This document shows positions 1 to 8,928 of a stretch of 64,000 bases of DNA, one piece after another. The notes beneath the pieces are model-generated. The model was not told where the DNA came from. It made no database searches and worked only from the letters and a program-made list of their open reading frames with translations. This DNA is from C-114 sp963719285 (GTDB lineage Bacteria; Chloroflexota; Limnocylindria; Limnocylindrales; CSP1-4): assembly GCA_963719285.1 (NCBI GenBank), contig CAVRBO010000001.1, forward strand, positions 930,001 to 994,000, given 5' to 3'. Positions within the stretch are counted from its first letter, which is position 1. Every line of letters starts with the position of its first letter. Both the position numbers and the translations under genes were made by a program.

Positions 1-879
1 CGGCAGGGCAAGGCGGACGCCCTGCAGGCCGCCCGAGAGCTGGCCGGGGTCGACCGCGACGGTCGCGACGATGCCTTCCACGCCGTTCGGGGCGTTCGTC
101 CGGCGATGGAGCTCGATCCGGCAGCCGTTCCCCTTGGGCGCCGAGGGCCAGCGGACGTCGACGACGAGCTCCGTCCCGGCCCGGGCGGGCAGGGGCGAGG
201 TCACGCCGATGACCGCGTCGCGGACCGACACCGCATCCAGGAGGCTTGCGCCGCCCTGGTCGCCGACGCCGGCGCGGAGCAGGTCCGGGTGTTGGGCGAT
301 CGGAACGTGGACCGCGACGAAGTGATCCGCGCCGTGGGGGACATCCCAGCGGACCTCGAGCGCCCAGGCGATGATCGATTCGCCGAGATGGGCGGTCGGC
401 GGACCCAGGCCCGGTGCCGGGATGGCGAAGGTGCCCTGCCATGTGGCGCCCGGTTCGAAGCTCGCCGGGACGACGGGGCTCACGAAGGGGTCCTCGACGA
501 ACAACCGGCCGTGGCACTCCACCCAGTTCTCGGTGGACGTGACGTGGCCCTCCCCATCGCGATGCTCGACCGACTTGCGGACCTCGTCCAGGCGCAGGCC
601 GACGAGCCGGAAACTCGCGCTGCGGGCGGCGATCCCCGCGTCGGCTCGGAGGGCGAGCGAGCCGGTGATCGTCTCGCCGACGACGACCGGCCGGTCGAGG
701 GTGAACGTCGCACCGATCGGTCCGTCGGACGGGCTGACGAGCTCCTCGGGCACGACGCCATGGAGCGGGTGGCTCCCCTGACCACCGGCGAGCCGGCCGC
801 CGTCCAGGGCGTTGAACGGCTGGGGCGCCGACCCCGAGTGGCCGCCGCTGAAGTGGATGGAACCGAACGACAGCGACAT
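1..879 (-). CDS. Arrestin-fold (Spo0M-like) protein, 3' part missing
   Basis: The reading frame is open from an ATG at 879 to the window edge (293 codons, no stop), so the C-terminus lies outside. A GGAGGA ribosome site sits about five bases before the ATG. The protein looks like two beta-sandwich arrestin lobes: the first holds a VVVGETITGSLAL strand pair and a SASFRLVGLRLDE strand, followed by the extended IIAWALEVRWDVPHG segment typical of arrestin-like and Spo0M proteins; a second lobe starts near residue 225. There is no signal peptide or membrane segment, so it is likely cytoplasmic. Family members are scaffold or adaptor proteins; no enzyme activity is expected. The fold assignment is by motif reading only, and the partner is unknown. 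The gene lies just downstream of a sheath-gene relic, but there is no proof of a functional link. Confidence 0.6.
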   Translation of the reverse strand, partial: MSLSFGSIHFSGGHSGSAPQPFNALDGGRLAGGQGSHPLHGVVPEELVSPSDGPIGATFTLDRPVVVGETITGSLALRADAGIAARSASFRLVGLRLDEVRKSVEHRDGEGHVTSTENWVECHGRLFVEDPFVSPVVPASFEPGATWQGTFAIPAPGLGPPTAHLGESIIAWALEVRWDVPHGADHFVAVHVPIAQHPDLLRAGVGDQGGASLLDAVSVRDAVIGVTSPLPARAGTELVVDVRWPSAPKGNGCRIELHRRTNAPNGVEGIVATVAVDPGQLSGGLQGVRLALP

Positions 880-929
880 GGATCCTCCTCGCGGCGATGG
901 TGCGCCCTGATGCTACCAATGCCGGGGTC

Positions 930-1034
930 CGGGAACCCACGCTCGTTCGGCTCGAAGACCGCCCACCGGGTGCCGTGGTCGATGGACCGCTCGACGAAGA
1001 CGAAGGAACGTCGGACCTCGACGTACTTCCAGCG
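930..1034 (-). pseudogene. Relic of a contractile-tail sheath C-terminal domain
   Basis: Between the helicase stop and the arrestin-like gene, the minus strand reads in frame RWKYVEVRRSF, then ERSIDHGTRWAVFEPNERG. This is the diagnostic core of the C-terminal domain of contractile sheath proteins (pattern YxNVRR, SIxxGTxW, FEPN). The intact sheath gene at 42372-43898 has the equivalent KYLNVRRLF and GTQWSVFEPND. Nothing sheath-like is left on either side: upstream the frame runs into the end of the helicase gene and downstream it drifts into unrelated sequence. I read it as a truncated, decayed copy. A short expressed peptide cannot be excluded because the frame is open, but no convincing start or ribosome site precedes it. 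Confidence 0.6.
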
Positions 1035-1047
1035 CGAACGCCGGTCG

Positions 1048-3052
1048 TCAGTCCGTCGCGCGCGTGGTGATCCCCAGGATCTCCTCGCCGTATCGCTCCA
1101 GCCGACCCGGACCCATGCCCTTGACCCGGCGAAGCGCCGGGAGCGACATCGGTCGAGCGTCGGCGATCGCCTCGAGGGTGACGTCGTGGGCGATGACGTA
1201 GGCGGGCACCGCGTCGTGTCGCGCCCGGGCGGTCCGCCACGCCTTGAGCGCGGCGAGGATGCCCTCGCCGACAGGGGTCGATGGCGGCGCGAAGGTGTCC
1301 TGGATGACGGTGACGCGTCCGGGGGCCTGCCGCGCCCGCGGGGTGCCCCCGGGTTCGAGTGCTTCGAGGAAGCGTGACGGCTTCCTGCGCCCGACCGATC
1401 CGTTCGGGTTCGCCCGGTTCTCCGCCCAGGACAGCGCGAGATGGACCCGGGCCCTGGTGATACCGACGTACAGCAGCCGGCGTTCCTCCTGGAGCGCGAC
1501 GGGGTCGCTCAGGGCGTGGCTGATCGGGAGGCTGCCCTCCTCGAGCATCGGCAGGAAGACGGCGTCCCACTCCAGGCCCTTGGCCCGGTGGTAGGTGACG
1601 AGGTTGACCCCGGCGACCGCGCCGGCTCGCTCGGCCGTCGCCCGGGCCGCCAGCTCCTCGAGGAGCCGCTCCGCGTCGAGGTCCGGGCTCGAGCCGACCA
1701 GGTCGACGGCGATCTCGATGAGGGTGTCGAGCGCGGCGGCCCGCTCGCGACCCTCGGCGCCATCGAGGAGCGCTTCGTCGCCGTACCCGAGCTCCCGGGC
1801 CCATAGCGCGCGGATCGCATCGACGAGGGCCGGGCCATGCTCGGTCGACGACGCGCGCCGGACGAGCTCGATCGCGTCGCGCACCTCGCGCCGCTCGAAG
1901 AACCGCTGGCCGCGGACCTGGTACGGGACGGCCGATGCCGTGAGCGCCGCCTCGATCGTCGCGAGCTGGGCGTTGATCCGGGTGAGCACGGCGATCTCGA
2001 CCGGGTCGATGCCGGCGGCGATGAGCCGCTTCGCTTCGCGCGCGACGGCGGCCGCCTCGAGGCGGCCATCGCGGTGGGACCGGATCGTAGGGGTCGGACC
2101 GTCGCCCCGCGTGGCGCGCAGGGCGGTCGACCCGCCCGCCCGGCCGATCGCCCGGTTCGCGAGCTCGAGGACCTGCGGCGTGCTCCGGTAGTTCTCGGTC
2201 AGGGCGACCACGGTCGTGCCCGGATGGCGATCGGCGAAGCCGGTGAGGAACTCGCTGGTGGCGCCGGTGAACGTGTAGATCGTCTGGTCCGGGTCGCCCA
2301 CGACGCACAGGTCGGGCCGGTCGCCGAGCCACAGCTCGAGGAGGCGCTCCTGGAGCGGGTTGGTGTCCTGGTACTCGTCGACGCTGATCCAGCGCTTGCG
2401 CGCCCGGACGACCTCGCGCGCCTCCGGATCGGTCTCCAGGAGATCGACCGTGCCGATGAGCATGTCGTCGAAGTCGATCCGTCCCGCCCGCTCCTTGGCC
2501 CGCTCGTAGTCGGCGTACAGGCGGGCGAAGAGCTCGACCGGGATCGGCGGCGTGCGGATGTCCTCCGGATGCTCGCGCCGGGTGTAGGCCGCCGGCGTGA
2601 TGCGGCGGCTCTTCGCCCACTCGATCTCGTCGGCGAGGTCCTTCGCCGCCGTGAACCGGTAGCCTCCGGGGAGCGACCGGGCGAGACGGCCCACGATCGG
2701 GATCTTCGACGCCAGGATCTCGGGCATCGGCGCGCCGTCGTGGCGCGACGGCCAGAACCAGCTCAACTGGCTCAGCGCGTGGGCGTGGAACGTACGTGCC
2801 GTGACCCCGGGCTGGCCGAGGGCCGCCAGGCGGGCGGCCATCTCGCCGGCGGCCTTGTCCGTGAACGTGACGATCGAGGACGTCGCCGGCCGCCACGACC
2901 CCGGTCGCGATCGCGTAGGCGGCCCGCCGGCTGATGACGCGGGTCTTGCCCGTGCCCGCCCCGGCGAGGATGACGACCGGCCCCGACGTCGCCCGGACGG
3001 CCTCGCGCTGGGCGTCGTTGAGGTCCTCGAGCAGGATGTCCGGTCCGGTCAT
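1048..3052 (-). CDS. uvrD2: UvrD2-like superfamily 1 DNA helicase with HRDC domain, frameshifted
   Basis: ATP-dependent 3'-5' DNA helicase of the UvrD/PcrA/Rep group. The ATG at 3052 opens a frame carrying the Q-motif region (LNDAQREAV) and Walker A (AGAGTGKT). After about 59 codons one extra base near 2875 shifts the frame; the continuation carries motif Ia (TFTDKAAGE), Walker B/motif II (VDEYQDTN), motif III (VVGDPDQTIYTFTGA), motif IV (LTENYRSTPQ), motif V (TYHRAKGLEWDAVFL), motif VI (LLYVGITRA) and a C-terminal HRDC domain (about the last 70 residues). The HRDC domain is typical of actinobacterial UvrD2. As written, the downstream frame could only start at an internal ATG (2841), which would lose Walker A. 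All other motifs are intact, so an assembly indel is more likely than true inactivation. A TACGCT box lies eight bases before the ATG. Confidence 0.85.
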
Positions 3053-3060
3053 GCCCGGGC

Positions 3061-3066
3061 AGCGTA
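3061..3066 (-). promoter_or_regulatory. -10-like TACGCT box of the helicase gene
   Basis: On the minus strand TACGCT stands eight bases before the ATG at 3052 and there is no Shine-Dalgarno sequence. It belongs to the recurring TANNNT-near-start pattern of this window and suggests a leaderless or near-leaderless transcript. No clear -35 box is seen. Confidence 0.45.
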
Positions 3067-3107
3067 GCCGGTCGGGCTCACCCTGGCCGCGACCCCATGG
3101 GTCCGGC

Positions 3108-4928
3108 TCAGGTGGTCGGGGCGAGACCCGGAACGTTGGCCGCGAGGAAGTCGAGGATGACCCGCTGCTGGCGGACCTTCTCGTCGATGTCATTGGAGCC
3201 GTGGCCCGTCCCGAAGACGTACACCTCGTGCGGCGCGCCCCGAGCGGCGAGCCGCTCCACGTACGCCATCGCCTGGCGATACGGGCAGCGGCTGTCGTTC
3301 TCGCCGATGAGGAAGAGCACGGGCACGCCCACGTCGTCGACGTGGTTGATCGGGTTGCGGTCGCGCATGAGCTCGGGGACGTCGGCCGGCGGGGCACCGA
3401 GGAGCGCCCGATCGTAGGCCTGGAGGATGGGCGCCATGTCGTCGTACGACATCACGTAGTCGCCGATCGGCACGCCGGCGACCCCGCACCGCCACAGTTC
3501 GGAGTGCTTGCCCACCTCCATGAGCGTGACGTAGCCGCCCCACGACCAGCCGCCGATCACGGCCCGAGCGGGGTCCGCGATGCCCCGTTGGACGAGATCG
3601 CGCAGCCCGGCGTTGACGTCCTCGAGCTCGGGGCCACCGATGTCGCCGGTCAGTTCATCGCGCCACGCGCGGCCATAACCGGTCGAACCGCGGTAGTTGA
3701 CGAGGCCGACCGCGAAACCGGCGTCCACGTAGGCCTGGGCCTCGGGATAGAAGCGGTCCGTGTCGAGCCAGGTCGGCCCGCCGTGGACGAGCATGATCGT
3801 CGGGAACGGACCTGTCCCCTCGGGCACGATGTGGAAGCCGTGGACCCGCTGGCCGTGCTCGTTCGGAAAGTGCCACGAGACGAAGGGCCGCCCGGCCGGA
3901 GCCCGGTCGCCGGCGATCGCGAGAACCTCGCGGCCCCCGTCGGCGAGGATGCGCGGCTCCGCGTGGCCCTGCGACAGCCGGAACCAGGCCTCACCGTCCG
4001 GCCGCACGTGGGCCGTCCAGGCCACGGTCCCTTCGGGGTGGACGAGCGCGGTCGTCGCGCCGGTCGCGAGGTCGTAGCGGACCAGCCGGTCGCGGCCGTC
4101 GTGGAGGACCTTCAGGAGGAGCGCGTCGCCGCCCGGATACCAGTCGGTGACGGCGATCTCCCCGGGCAGGTCGACCGCAAGGCGGCGTCGCTCGCCGGTC
4201 GCGAGGTCCCACAGGGCCGGCCGCTCGTGCCCGTCGAGCTCGTCCACGATCGCCAGCACGGCCCGGCCGGCGACCGGCGACCAGGCGGCCGCCCGAAGCG
4301 CCATGCCCTCGTCGCTGAGCTCGCCGACGATCGCGCCGCTGCGCGTGTCGATGACCCTGAGAGCCGGGTGCAGGAGATCGCCGTGGTCGCTGTGTTCGAG
4401 GCACAGGAGGCTGCCGTCGGCCGACAGGGCCGCCCGGTTCAGGCCGCCGTCCTCGGCGCCGGCGAGCCGGAGCGACTCGGGGCTGCGCGCGATCCGGTGG
4501 GCCGGGCCGCCGTCGCGGGCCACGTAGACCCCGAAGCCGTCGCGGTCGCTGACCGCCACCGCGACGATGCCCCGACGCTCGGCCATGCCCTCGTTCCAGC
4601 CGTCCGGGACGCCCTCGAGGAACGGCCGCGGCGCGCCACCGTCGAACGGGGCGACCTGCCACTGGCCGGACTCGTCACCGGAGGCGTCGGAGAACCACAG
4701 CACGCCGCTCCCGTCGAGCGTGGGCCGCCCGTCCGTGACCCCGACCGGATGATCGGTCACCTGGTGGGTCGCGCCGGTGGCGAGGTCGCGGGCGTGGACC
4801 TGCCAGACCCCGCTCTCGTTGCTCACGTAGACGATCCGGTCTGGCGCGTCCGGCGCCCAGTCCGGCAGGAAGACACTCGGGGCGCGATAGCGGCGCTCCC
4901 AGGCGGGCAGGGCGATCGTGGCGGTCAT
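3108..4928 (-). CDS. S9 family (prolyl oligopeptidase/acylaminoacyl-peptidase type) serine peptidase
   Basis: Cytoplasmic serine peptidase that cleaves short peptides. The N-terminal two thirds (to about residue 350) is a seven-bladed beta-propeller of WD/TolB-like repeats (YVSNESGVWQVHARDL and similar). The C-terminal alpha/beta-hydrolase domain shows the oxyanion segment LVHGGPTW, nucleophile elbow GGWSWGGY (Ser), the acid in LIGENDSRCPY and the catalytic His in GTGHGSND. I start at the ATG at 4928 (MTATIALP) rather than the ATG 17 codons upstream, because a TACGCT box lies exactly six bases before it and no homologous sequence precedes it. The length of about 606 residues is normal for the family. 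The gene stands alone between the helicase and a membrane-protein gene. Confidence 0.88.
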   Translation of the reverse strand: MTATIALPAWERRYRAPSVFLPDWAPDAPDRIVYVSNESGVWQVHARDLATGATHQVTDHPVGVTDGRPTLDGSGVLWFSDASGDESGQWQVAPFDGGAPRPFLEGVPDGWNEGMAERRGIVAVAVSDRDGFGVYVARDGGPAHRIARSPESLRLAGAEDGGLNRAALSADGSLLCLEHSDHGDLLHPALRVIDTRSGAIVGELSDEGMALRAAAWSPVAGRAVLAIVDELDGHERPALWDLATGERRRLAVDLPGEIAVTDWYPGGDALLLKVLHDGRDRLVRYDLATGATTALVHPEGTVAWTAHVRPDGEAWFRLSQGHAEPRILADGGREVLAIAGDRAPAGRPFVSWHFPNEHGQRVHGFHIVPEGTGPFPTIMLVHGGPTWLDTDRFYPEAQAYVDAGFAVGLVNYRGSTGYGRAWRDELTGDIGGPELEDVNAGLRDLVQRGIADPARAVIGGWSWGGYVTLMEVGKHSELWRCGVAGVPIGDYVMSYDDMAPILQAYDRALLGAPPADVPELMRDRNPINHVDDVGVPVLFLIGENDSRCPYRQAMAYVERLAARGAPHEVYVFGTGHGSNDIDEKVRQQRVILDFLAANVPGLAPTT

Positions 4929-4934
4929 CGTCCC

Positions 4935-4940
4935 AGCGTA
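4935..4940 (-). promoter_or_regulatory. Leaderless-type -10 box (TACGCT) of the S9 peptidase
   Basis: Minus-strand TACGCT followed by six bases and then ATG at 4928, with no ribosome-binding site between. This spacing places the expected transcription start at the A of the start codon. Confidence 0.55.
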
Positions 4941-5015
4941 GCAAGACTCCCGGGCGGAGGTGCCGCGGCGGCGCGGCACGGCGATCGTGCGAGCCGTATC
5001 GCGGCGCCCGTGCGT

Positions 5016-6704
5016 TCAGAACCCGCCGCTGGCCCCGCCCCCTCCCCCGCTGCTGCCGCCGCCGTAGCCGCTTCCCGACGACGACGCGCTCGTGGTCGAG
5101 ATCGAGCCGATGACGCTGCCGAAGCTGGCCATCGATCCCACGCCGCCGACGTACCAGGCAGGCGACCAGCCGGACGCGGAACGCCCCGAGTCGTCGAGGC
5201 TGCGCTTGAACAGGTCGTCGATCTCCTTGCGCAGGCCGAGCGCCGTCGCCCAGACCGCGAGCTCGTCCGGCGTGCCGATCCACGGCAGCTTCGGCTTCGC
5301 CTCGGCGACCGCGGCCTCCACACCCTCCGCGTTGCGGATCACGTGGCGGAGCGTGTTCCGGTAGGCCAGGGCCATCCCGAGGGTCAGACCGCCCTCCGTG
5401 GTACGCGCCGCCAGGAAGCGGCTGAACACCACGACGACGAGCGCCGCCGCGACGAGCACGACCAGTCCGAGCAGGATCGGCTCGACATGCGGACGGAGCG
5501 ACGAGGTCCCGTCGACGCCCTCCTCGGGGAGCCCGACGAACGCCACGATGCCGGCGAGGACCAGGGCCCCGATCCCCACCCCGTGCCACAGATTCGTCAG
5601 GTGACTGGGGTCGTCGCGGAACCACGGCGAGGCCTTGGCCGCCCGGCCGAGGCCCTTGCGGAAGGTGGCGTAGAGCTTCGCGCCCTCGCCCTGGCGCAGC
5701 TCGGCGTTCGAGACCATGCCGCTCGCCCGGGCCTTGGAGCGGACGGCCGCCACGAGCGCCGTCTCGGCCTTGCCGAGTGGACGCCGCCGGGCATCCGCGG
5801 CGCTCGCGTCGTCGAGTGGCTCGGGCGGCACCACGAAGTCGACCTTCTTGCGGTCCTTCTCGGTCTGGCGGAACACCAGGAGGCCGCGATGTCCCAGGTC
5901 GACCAGGGCGGACGTGAACGCATCCTCGTCGATCTTGTCCTTGCGGAGGACGGTGGCCAGGGCCGGCGTGAGGCCCGGCGGGGGCGCGGGCAGCAGGACG
6001 GAGTCGTCGATGAGCGGGATCGCGGCGTCGCGACCGCGTCGCCACCAGGTCGCGAGGAAGCCGGCGAGGAGCGCCGCCCCGAGGCCGCCCACGAGCACCC
6101 CGCCAAGGACGAACAGCAGCGCGGCCCGGGCGTGCCCGGGATTGCCGCCGGGCACGACCACCGCGTCGACCCGGGCGAGGGCGGCCAGGAGCGCGCCATC
6201 GAGGTCGCCGGCCTTGGCGGCCGGGACCATCGCGTCGTCGACGATCGACTTCGCCTCGCCGTCGCTCAGGTACAGGTCGCGGAACCCGGACCCGGTGACG
6301 AGCGTGACCTGGCCGTGTTTCGAGGTGGCGCTCAGCCCGGCGTTCATGTCGAACAGGACGACCAGCCCGTCGTTGACGCCCTTTCGGCCGACACCCCAGG
6401 TGTCCATGATCGTCCGCCCGTCCGCGAGGGCCTCCTCGGGCGAGATGGAATAGTCGCCGCTCGGCCAGGACACGATCGCGACCTCCGCCTGGGTCCGGTC
6501 CCTGATGGCCGCGACCATGGACTCCGCCCGGGCGATCGTCGCGGGCCGGAAGATGCCGGCGAGGTCGTAGACCGCGCGGCCCTCCTGGGTCGGCGGCAGG
6601 TCCAGGGCGGCCGCACCGGCGGGCAGGACGAGGGTGACGGCGGCGACGAGCCCGAGCGCGGCGAGGACCGATCCAACCCGTGCGGTACGCGAACGGCGGT
6701 TCAC
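5016..6704 (-). CDS. TPM-domain membrane protein with DUF2207-like region
   Basis: Membrane-anchored protein. From a GTG at 6704 (VNRRSRTARVG) it shows a signal or anchor segment (VLAALGLVAAVTLVLPAGAAA), an extracytoplasmic TPM domain (about residues 40-180; GRAVYDLAGIFRP start and the DGLVVLFDM strand), a membrane helix (ALLFVLGGVLVGGLGAALLAG), a cytoplasmic region resembling DUF2207, two more membrane helices (IGALVLAGIVAFVGL and ILLGLVVLVAAALVVVVF), a second cytoplasmic region and a Gly/Ser-rich tail (SSGGGGGASGGF). This layout is common in Gram-positive-like bacteria. The function is unknown; TPM domains have been linked to protein quality control in membranes. Start choice: TATCGT lies exactly six bases before the GTG, and upstream codons do not look like protein. 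Confidence 0.75.
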   Translation of the reverse strand: MNRRSRTARVGSVLAALGLVAAVTLVLPAGAAALDLPPTQEGRAVYDLAGIFRPATIARAESMVAAIRDRTQAEVAIVSWPSGDYSISPEEALADGRTIMDTWGVGRKGVNDGLVVLFDMNAGLSATSKHGQVTLVTGSGFRDLYLSDGEAKSIVDDAMVPAAKAGDLDGALLAALARVDAVVVPGGNPGHARAALLFVLGGVLVGGLGAALLAGFLATWWRRGRDAAIPLIDDSVLLPAPPPGLTPALATVLRKDKIDEDAFTSALVDLGHRGLLVFRQTEKDRKKVDFVVPPEPLDDASAADARRRPLGKAETALVAAVRSKARASGMVSNAELRQGEGAKLYATFRKGLGRAAKASPWFRDDPSHLTNLWHGVGIGALVLAGIVAFVGLPEEGVDGTSSLRPHVEPILLGLVVLVAAALVVVVFSRFLAARTTEGGLTLGMALAYRNTLRHVIRNAEGVEAAVAEAKPKLPWIGTPDELAVWATALGLRKEIDDLFKRSLDDSGRSASGWSPAWYVGGVGSMASFGSVIGSISTTSASSSGSGYGGGSSGGGGGASGGF

Positions 6705-6710
6705 GGGCAC

Positions 6711-6716
6711 ACGATA
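6711..6716 (-). promoter_or_regulatory. Leaderless-type -10 box (TATCGT) of the TPM-domain gene
   Basis: Minus-strand TATCGT, six bases, then GTG at 6704. No Shine-Dalgarno sequence is present. Confidence 0.55.
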
Positions 6717-6875
6717 CCGGGTCTCCGTGCCGGAGACGCGCCCGGGCGTCCGGCCGGGGCACAGGGCCGAGGCGCCGGAGTCGGGATCGTCGCTGGCGGG
6801 CCAGGGCGGCCGGCGGGACGAATGTCCGCCGTTCGCCGCCCGGACGGCTCGTGCCGGCCCGGCTCCGCCGCGGTG

Positions 6876-6881
6876 TAGGCT
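6876..6881 (+). promoter_or_regulatory. Leaderless-type -10 box (TAGGCT) of the beta-lactamase-family gene
   Basis: TAGGCT, six bases, then ATG at 6888. It supports the start of the signal-peptide frame over any start in the shifted frame. Confidence 0.55.
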
Positions 6882-6887
6882 TCCGGC

Positions 6888-8409
6888 ATGGTGTCTTCCG
6901 GCCACCTGCCGTCAGGGCATGCCCTGACGGAGGCCTTACGCCGTCTCCTCGCCGTGGTCGTGGCCGGCGTCCTCACGCTGACCCTCGCGAGCTCGAGCGG
7001 GGCCGCCCAGCCCTCGGCCGACCCGGGATCCTCCACCGTGGCTGGGCGTGGCGCCGAGTCGCCCGCCTCGATCGGCTCCATCGGCCTCACGACCGCCGGC
7101 TCGGAGCCGACGCCATCGCCGGCCCCCCCGTCGGCGCCCGGGCCCTCCGCCACGATCCCGCCTGGAGGCGCCGACCGTCCGCCAGCCAGCCACCCTGGGT
7201 CCGCCGCCGCTCCCGGCGGCCAAGCTCCAGGCCCGCCTGAAGTCGATCCGGGAGAAGTACAACCTGCCGGGCGTATCGGCCACGATCATCTGGCCGGACG
7301 GACGGACCTGGACCGGCGTGAGTGGCTGGGCCGATGTCGCCCACAAGGTCAAGGTCGTGCCGGGTACCGCGTTCTCCATCGGCAGCGTCTCCAAGACCTT
7401 CCTGGCCGCCCTCATCCTCGAACTGGCCCAGGAGGGCAAGCTCACCCTCAACGACAAGGTCCGGCGCTGGCTGCCCAGGGCGAACGTGTCGGACCAGGTC
7501 TCGATCCGCGAACTGCTCGACCACACGAGCGGCCTGTACGACTTCTTCGAGAACCCGAAGATCGACAAGGCCCTCCTGGCCCATCCCCGCCAGGTCTGGA
7601 CGGCGGCGCTCGCGCTGAGCTACATGAGCAAGCCGTACTGCGCCCCGGGCACGTGCTGGGTTTATTCGAACTCCAACTACGTCCTCCTCGGCCAGATCGC
7701 GGAGGCGGCCGGAGAGATCGCGCCGACCACGCAGCTCCGCCAGCGGTTCTTCGACCCCCTCGGACTGACCAGGACGTTCGTGCAGGGCGTCGAGGCCCCG
7801 CGGGGGACGGTCGCCACCGCGTACCAGCTCACCGGTACCGTGTCGAGCCGCCGGATGATCAGCCTGGCCGACGGGACCGGGATCGCGCCGTTCACGTCGG
7901 TGGTGACCGCGGCCGGCACCGCCGGCGACCTCGCCGCGAGCTCGGCCGATCTCGCCCGATGGGCGCGCGCCCTCTACGGCGGCCACGTGCTCAGCCCGGC
8001 GTCCCTGGCCCAGATGCTCGACACGTCCGCCAGCCGGCGGCTCCACGCCGCCGCGCCGTACGGGTTCGCGGTCAGCACGATCACCTTGGGCGGTCGCCTG
8101 ACCTACGGCCACAATGGGCGGCTCATCGGGTCGCGCGCGTCCATCCGCTACCTTCCGGCGTACGGGTTCACGGTCGCCGTCGTGACGAACCAGGATGTCA
8201 TCGGCCCGGACGTGTTCGGGACGTCGCTCATGAACATCGCGATCGCCTCGCTCGTGGCGCCCCTGCCGGCCGGGGGGCCGCTCCCGCAGTCGGTCCTGTC
8301 GGCCCCGTCGCCGGCCCCGTCGCCGGCCGTCGTGACGTCGCCCGCGCCCGTGCGCCCGTCGCCGACTCCGACGCTCGGCCCGCCCCCGGAGCTCTACCCG
8401 CCCTACTGA
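6888..8409 (+). CDS. Secreted serine beta-lactamase-family (class C/DD-peptidase-like) protein, frameshifted
   Basis: Exported serine hydrolase of the penicillin-binding fold, probably acting on cell-wall peptides or other esters/amides. The ATG at 6888 opens a frame with a signal peptide (LLAVVVAGVLTLTLASSSGAA) and a Pro/Ser/Ala-rich linker. Between about 7150 and 7200 the coding frame changes by one base; the new frame runs from roughly AAKLQARLKSIREKYNLPG to the stop and holds the catalytic SxxK (GSVSKTF), the YxN equivalent (VYSNSNY) and the third motif as HNGRLIG. A Pro-rich tail follows (PSPAPSPAVVTSPAP). The shift lies in linker sequence; both sides are intact, so an assembly indel is plausible. 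It is convergent with the molybdenum hydroxylase operon 24 bases downstream. A beta-lactam resistance role is not implied. Confidence 0.8.
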
Positions 8410-8433
8410 CCCGTCCGGCGGGCGCGCGACCCG

Positions 8434-8928
8434 TCAGGCGGGCGTCGCGCCATCCGCGGTCTCGCGCAGCTCGCGGGCCGCGGCCGAGATCCCCGCCACG
8501 ATCTTCTGGTAGCCGGTGCAGCGGCACAGGTTGCCGGCGATCGCGGTCCGGATCGTGTCGTCGCTCGGGTCCGGGTCCATGGCGAGCAGCGCGGTCGCGG
8601 ACATGAGCATCCCGGGCGTACAGAACCCGCACTGGACCCCGCCGGCGTCCAGGAACGCCCGCTGGAGCGCGCTCGGCGCCCCGCCGGCCGCGAGCCCCTC
8701 GACCGTCGTGACCCGGCGGGTCGCCGCCTGGAGCGCGAGGAACGAGCAGGAGTTCACCGGCCGGCCATCGAGCAGGACCATGCACGCGCCGCACTCGGAG
8801 TCGTCGCAGCCCTCCTTCGTCCCGGTCAGGCCGAGGTCGTCGCGGACGGCGTCGAGGAGCGACCGGTCCGGCTCGACGGCGAGGTCGTACGGAACGTCGT
8901 TCACGACGAGGGTCAGGGGAAGCTTCAT
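8434..8928 (-). CDS. Molybdenum hydroxylase small subunit, [2Fe-2S] protein (CoxS/XdhC-type)
   Basis: Iron-sulfur subunit that passes electrons from the molybdenum site to FAD. The N-terminal plant-type ferredoxin domain carries GCDDSECGACMVLLDG and the fourth Cys in NSCSFLALQ; the C-terminal four-helix domain carries the second cluster ligands CGFCTPGM and NLCRCTGYQ. All eight cysteines are present, and 164 residues is the usual size. Its ATG overlaps the stop of the FAD subunit (ATGA), so translation is coupled. It is the last gene of the large-medium-small operon. Confidence 0.93.
   Translation of the reverse strand: MKLPLTLVVNDVPYDLAVEPDRSLLDAVRDDLGLTGTKEGCDDSECGACMVLLDGRPVNSCSFLALQAATRRVTTVEGLAAGGAPSALQRAFLDAGGVQCGFCTPGMLMSATALLAMDPDPSDDTIRTAIAGNLCRCTGYQKIVAGISAAARELRETADGATPA

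Noticed and set aside
2934..6878. A 1,314-codon open frame on the plus strand opposite the S9 peptidase and TPM genes, and similar long frames elsewhere (for example 16185-18410, 20036-21470, 47380-50247).
   Set aside because: They are antisense shadows caused by high G+C. The opposite-strand proteins have recognisable domains and active sites; the shadows are Arg/Gly/Asp/Val-rich without any domain.
6888..8409. An antibiotic-resistance beta-lactamase.
   Set aside because: Motifs only place it in the broad serine beta-lactamase/DD-peptidase family; there is no class-specific loop or resistance-gene context.
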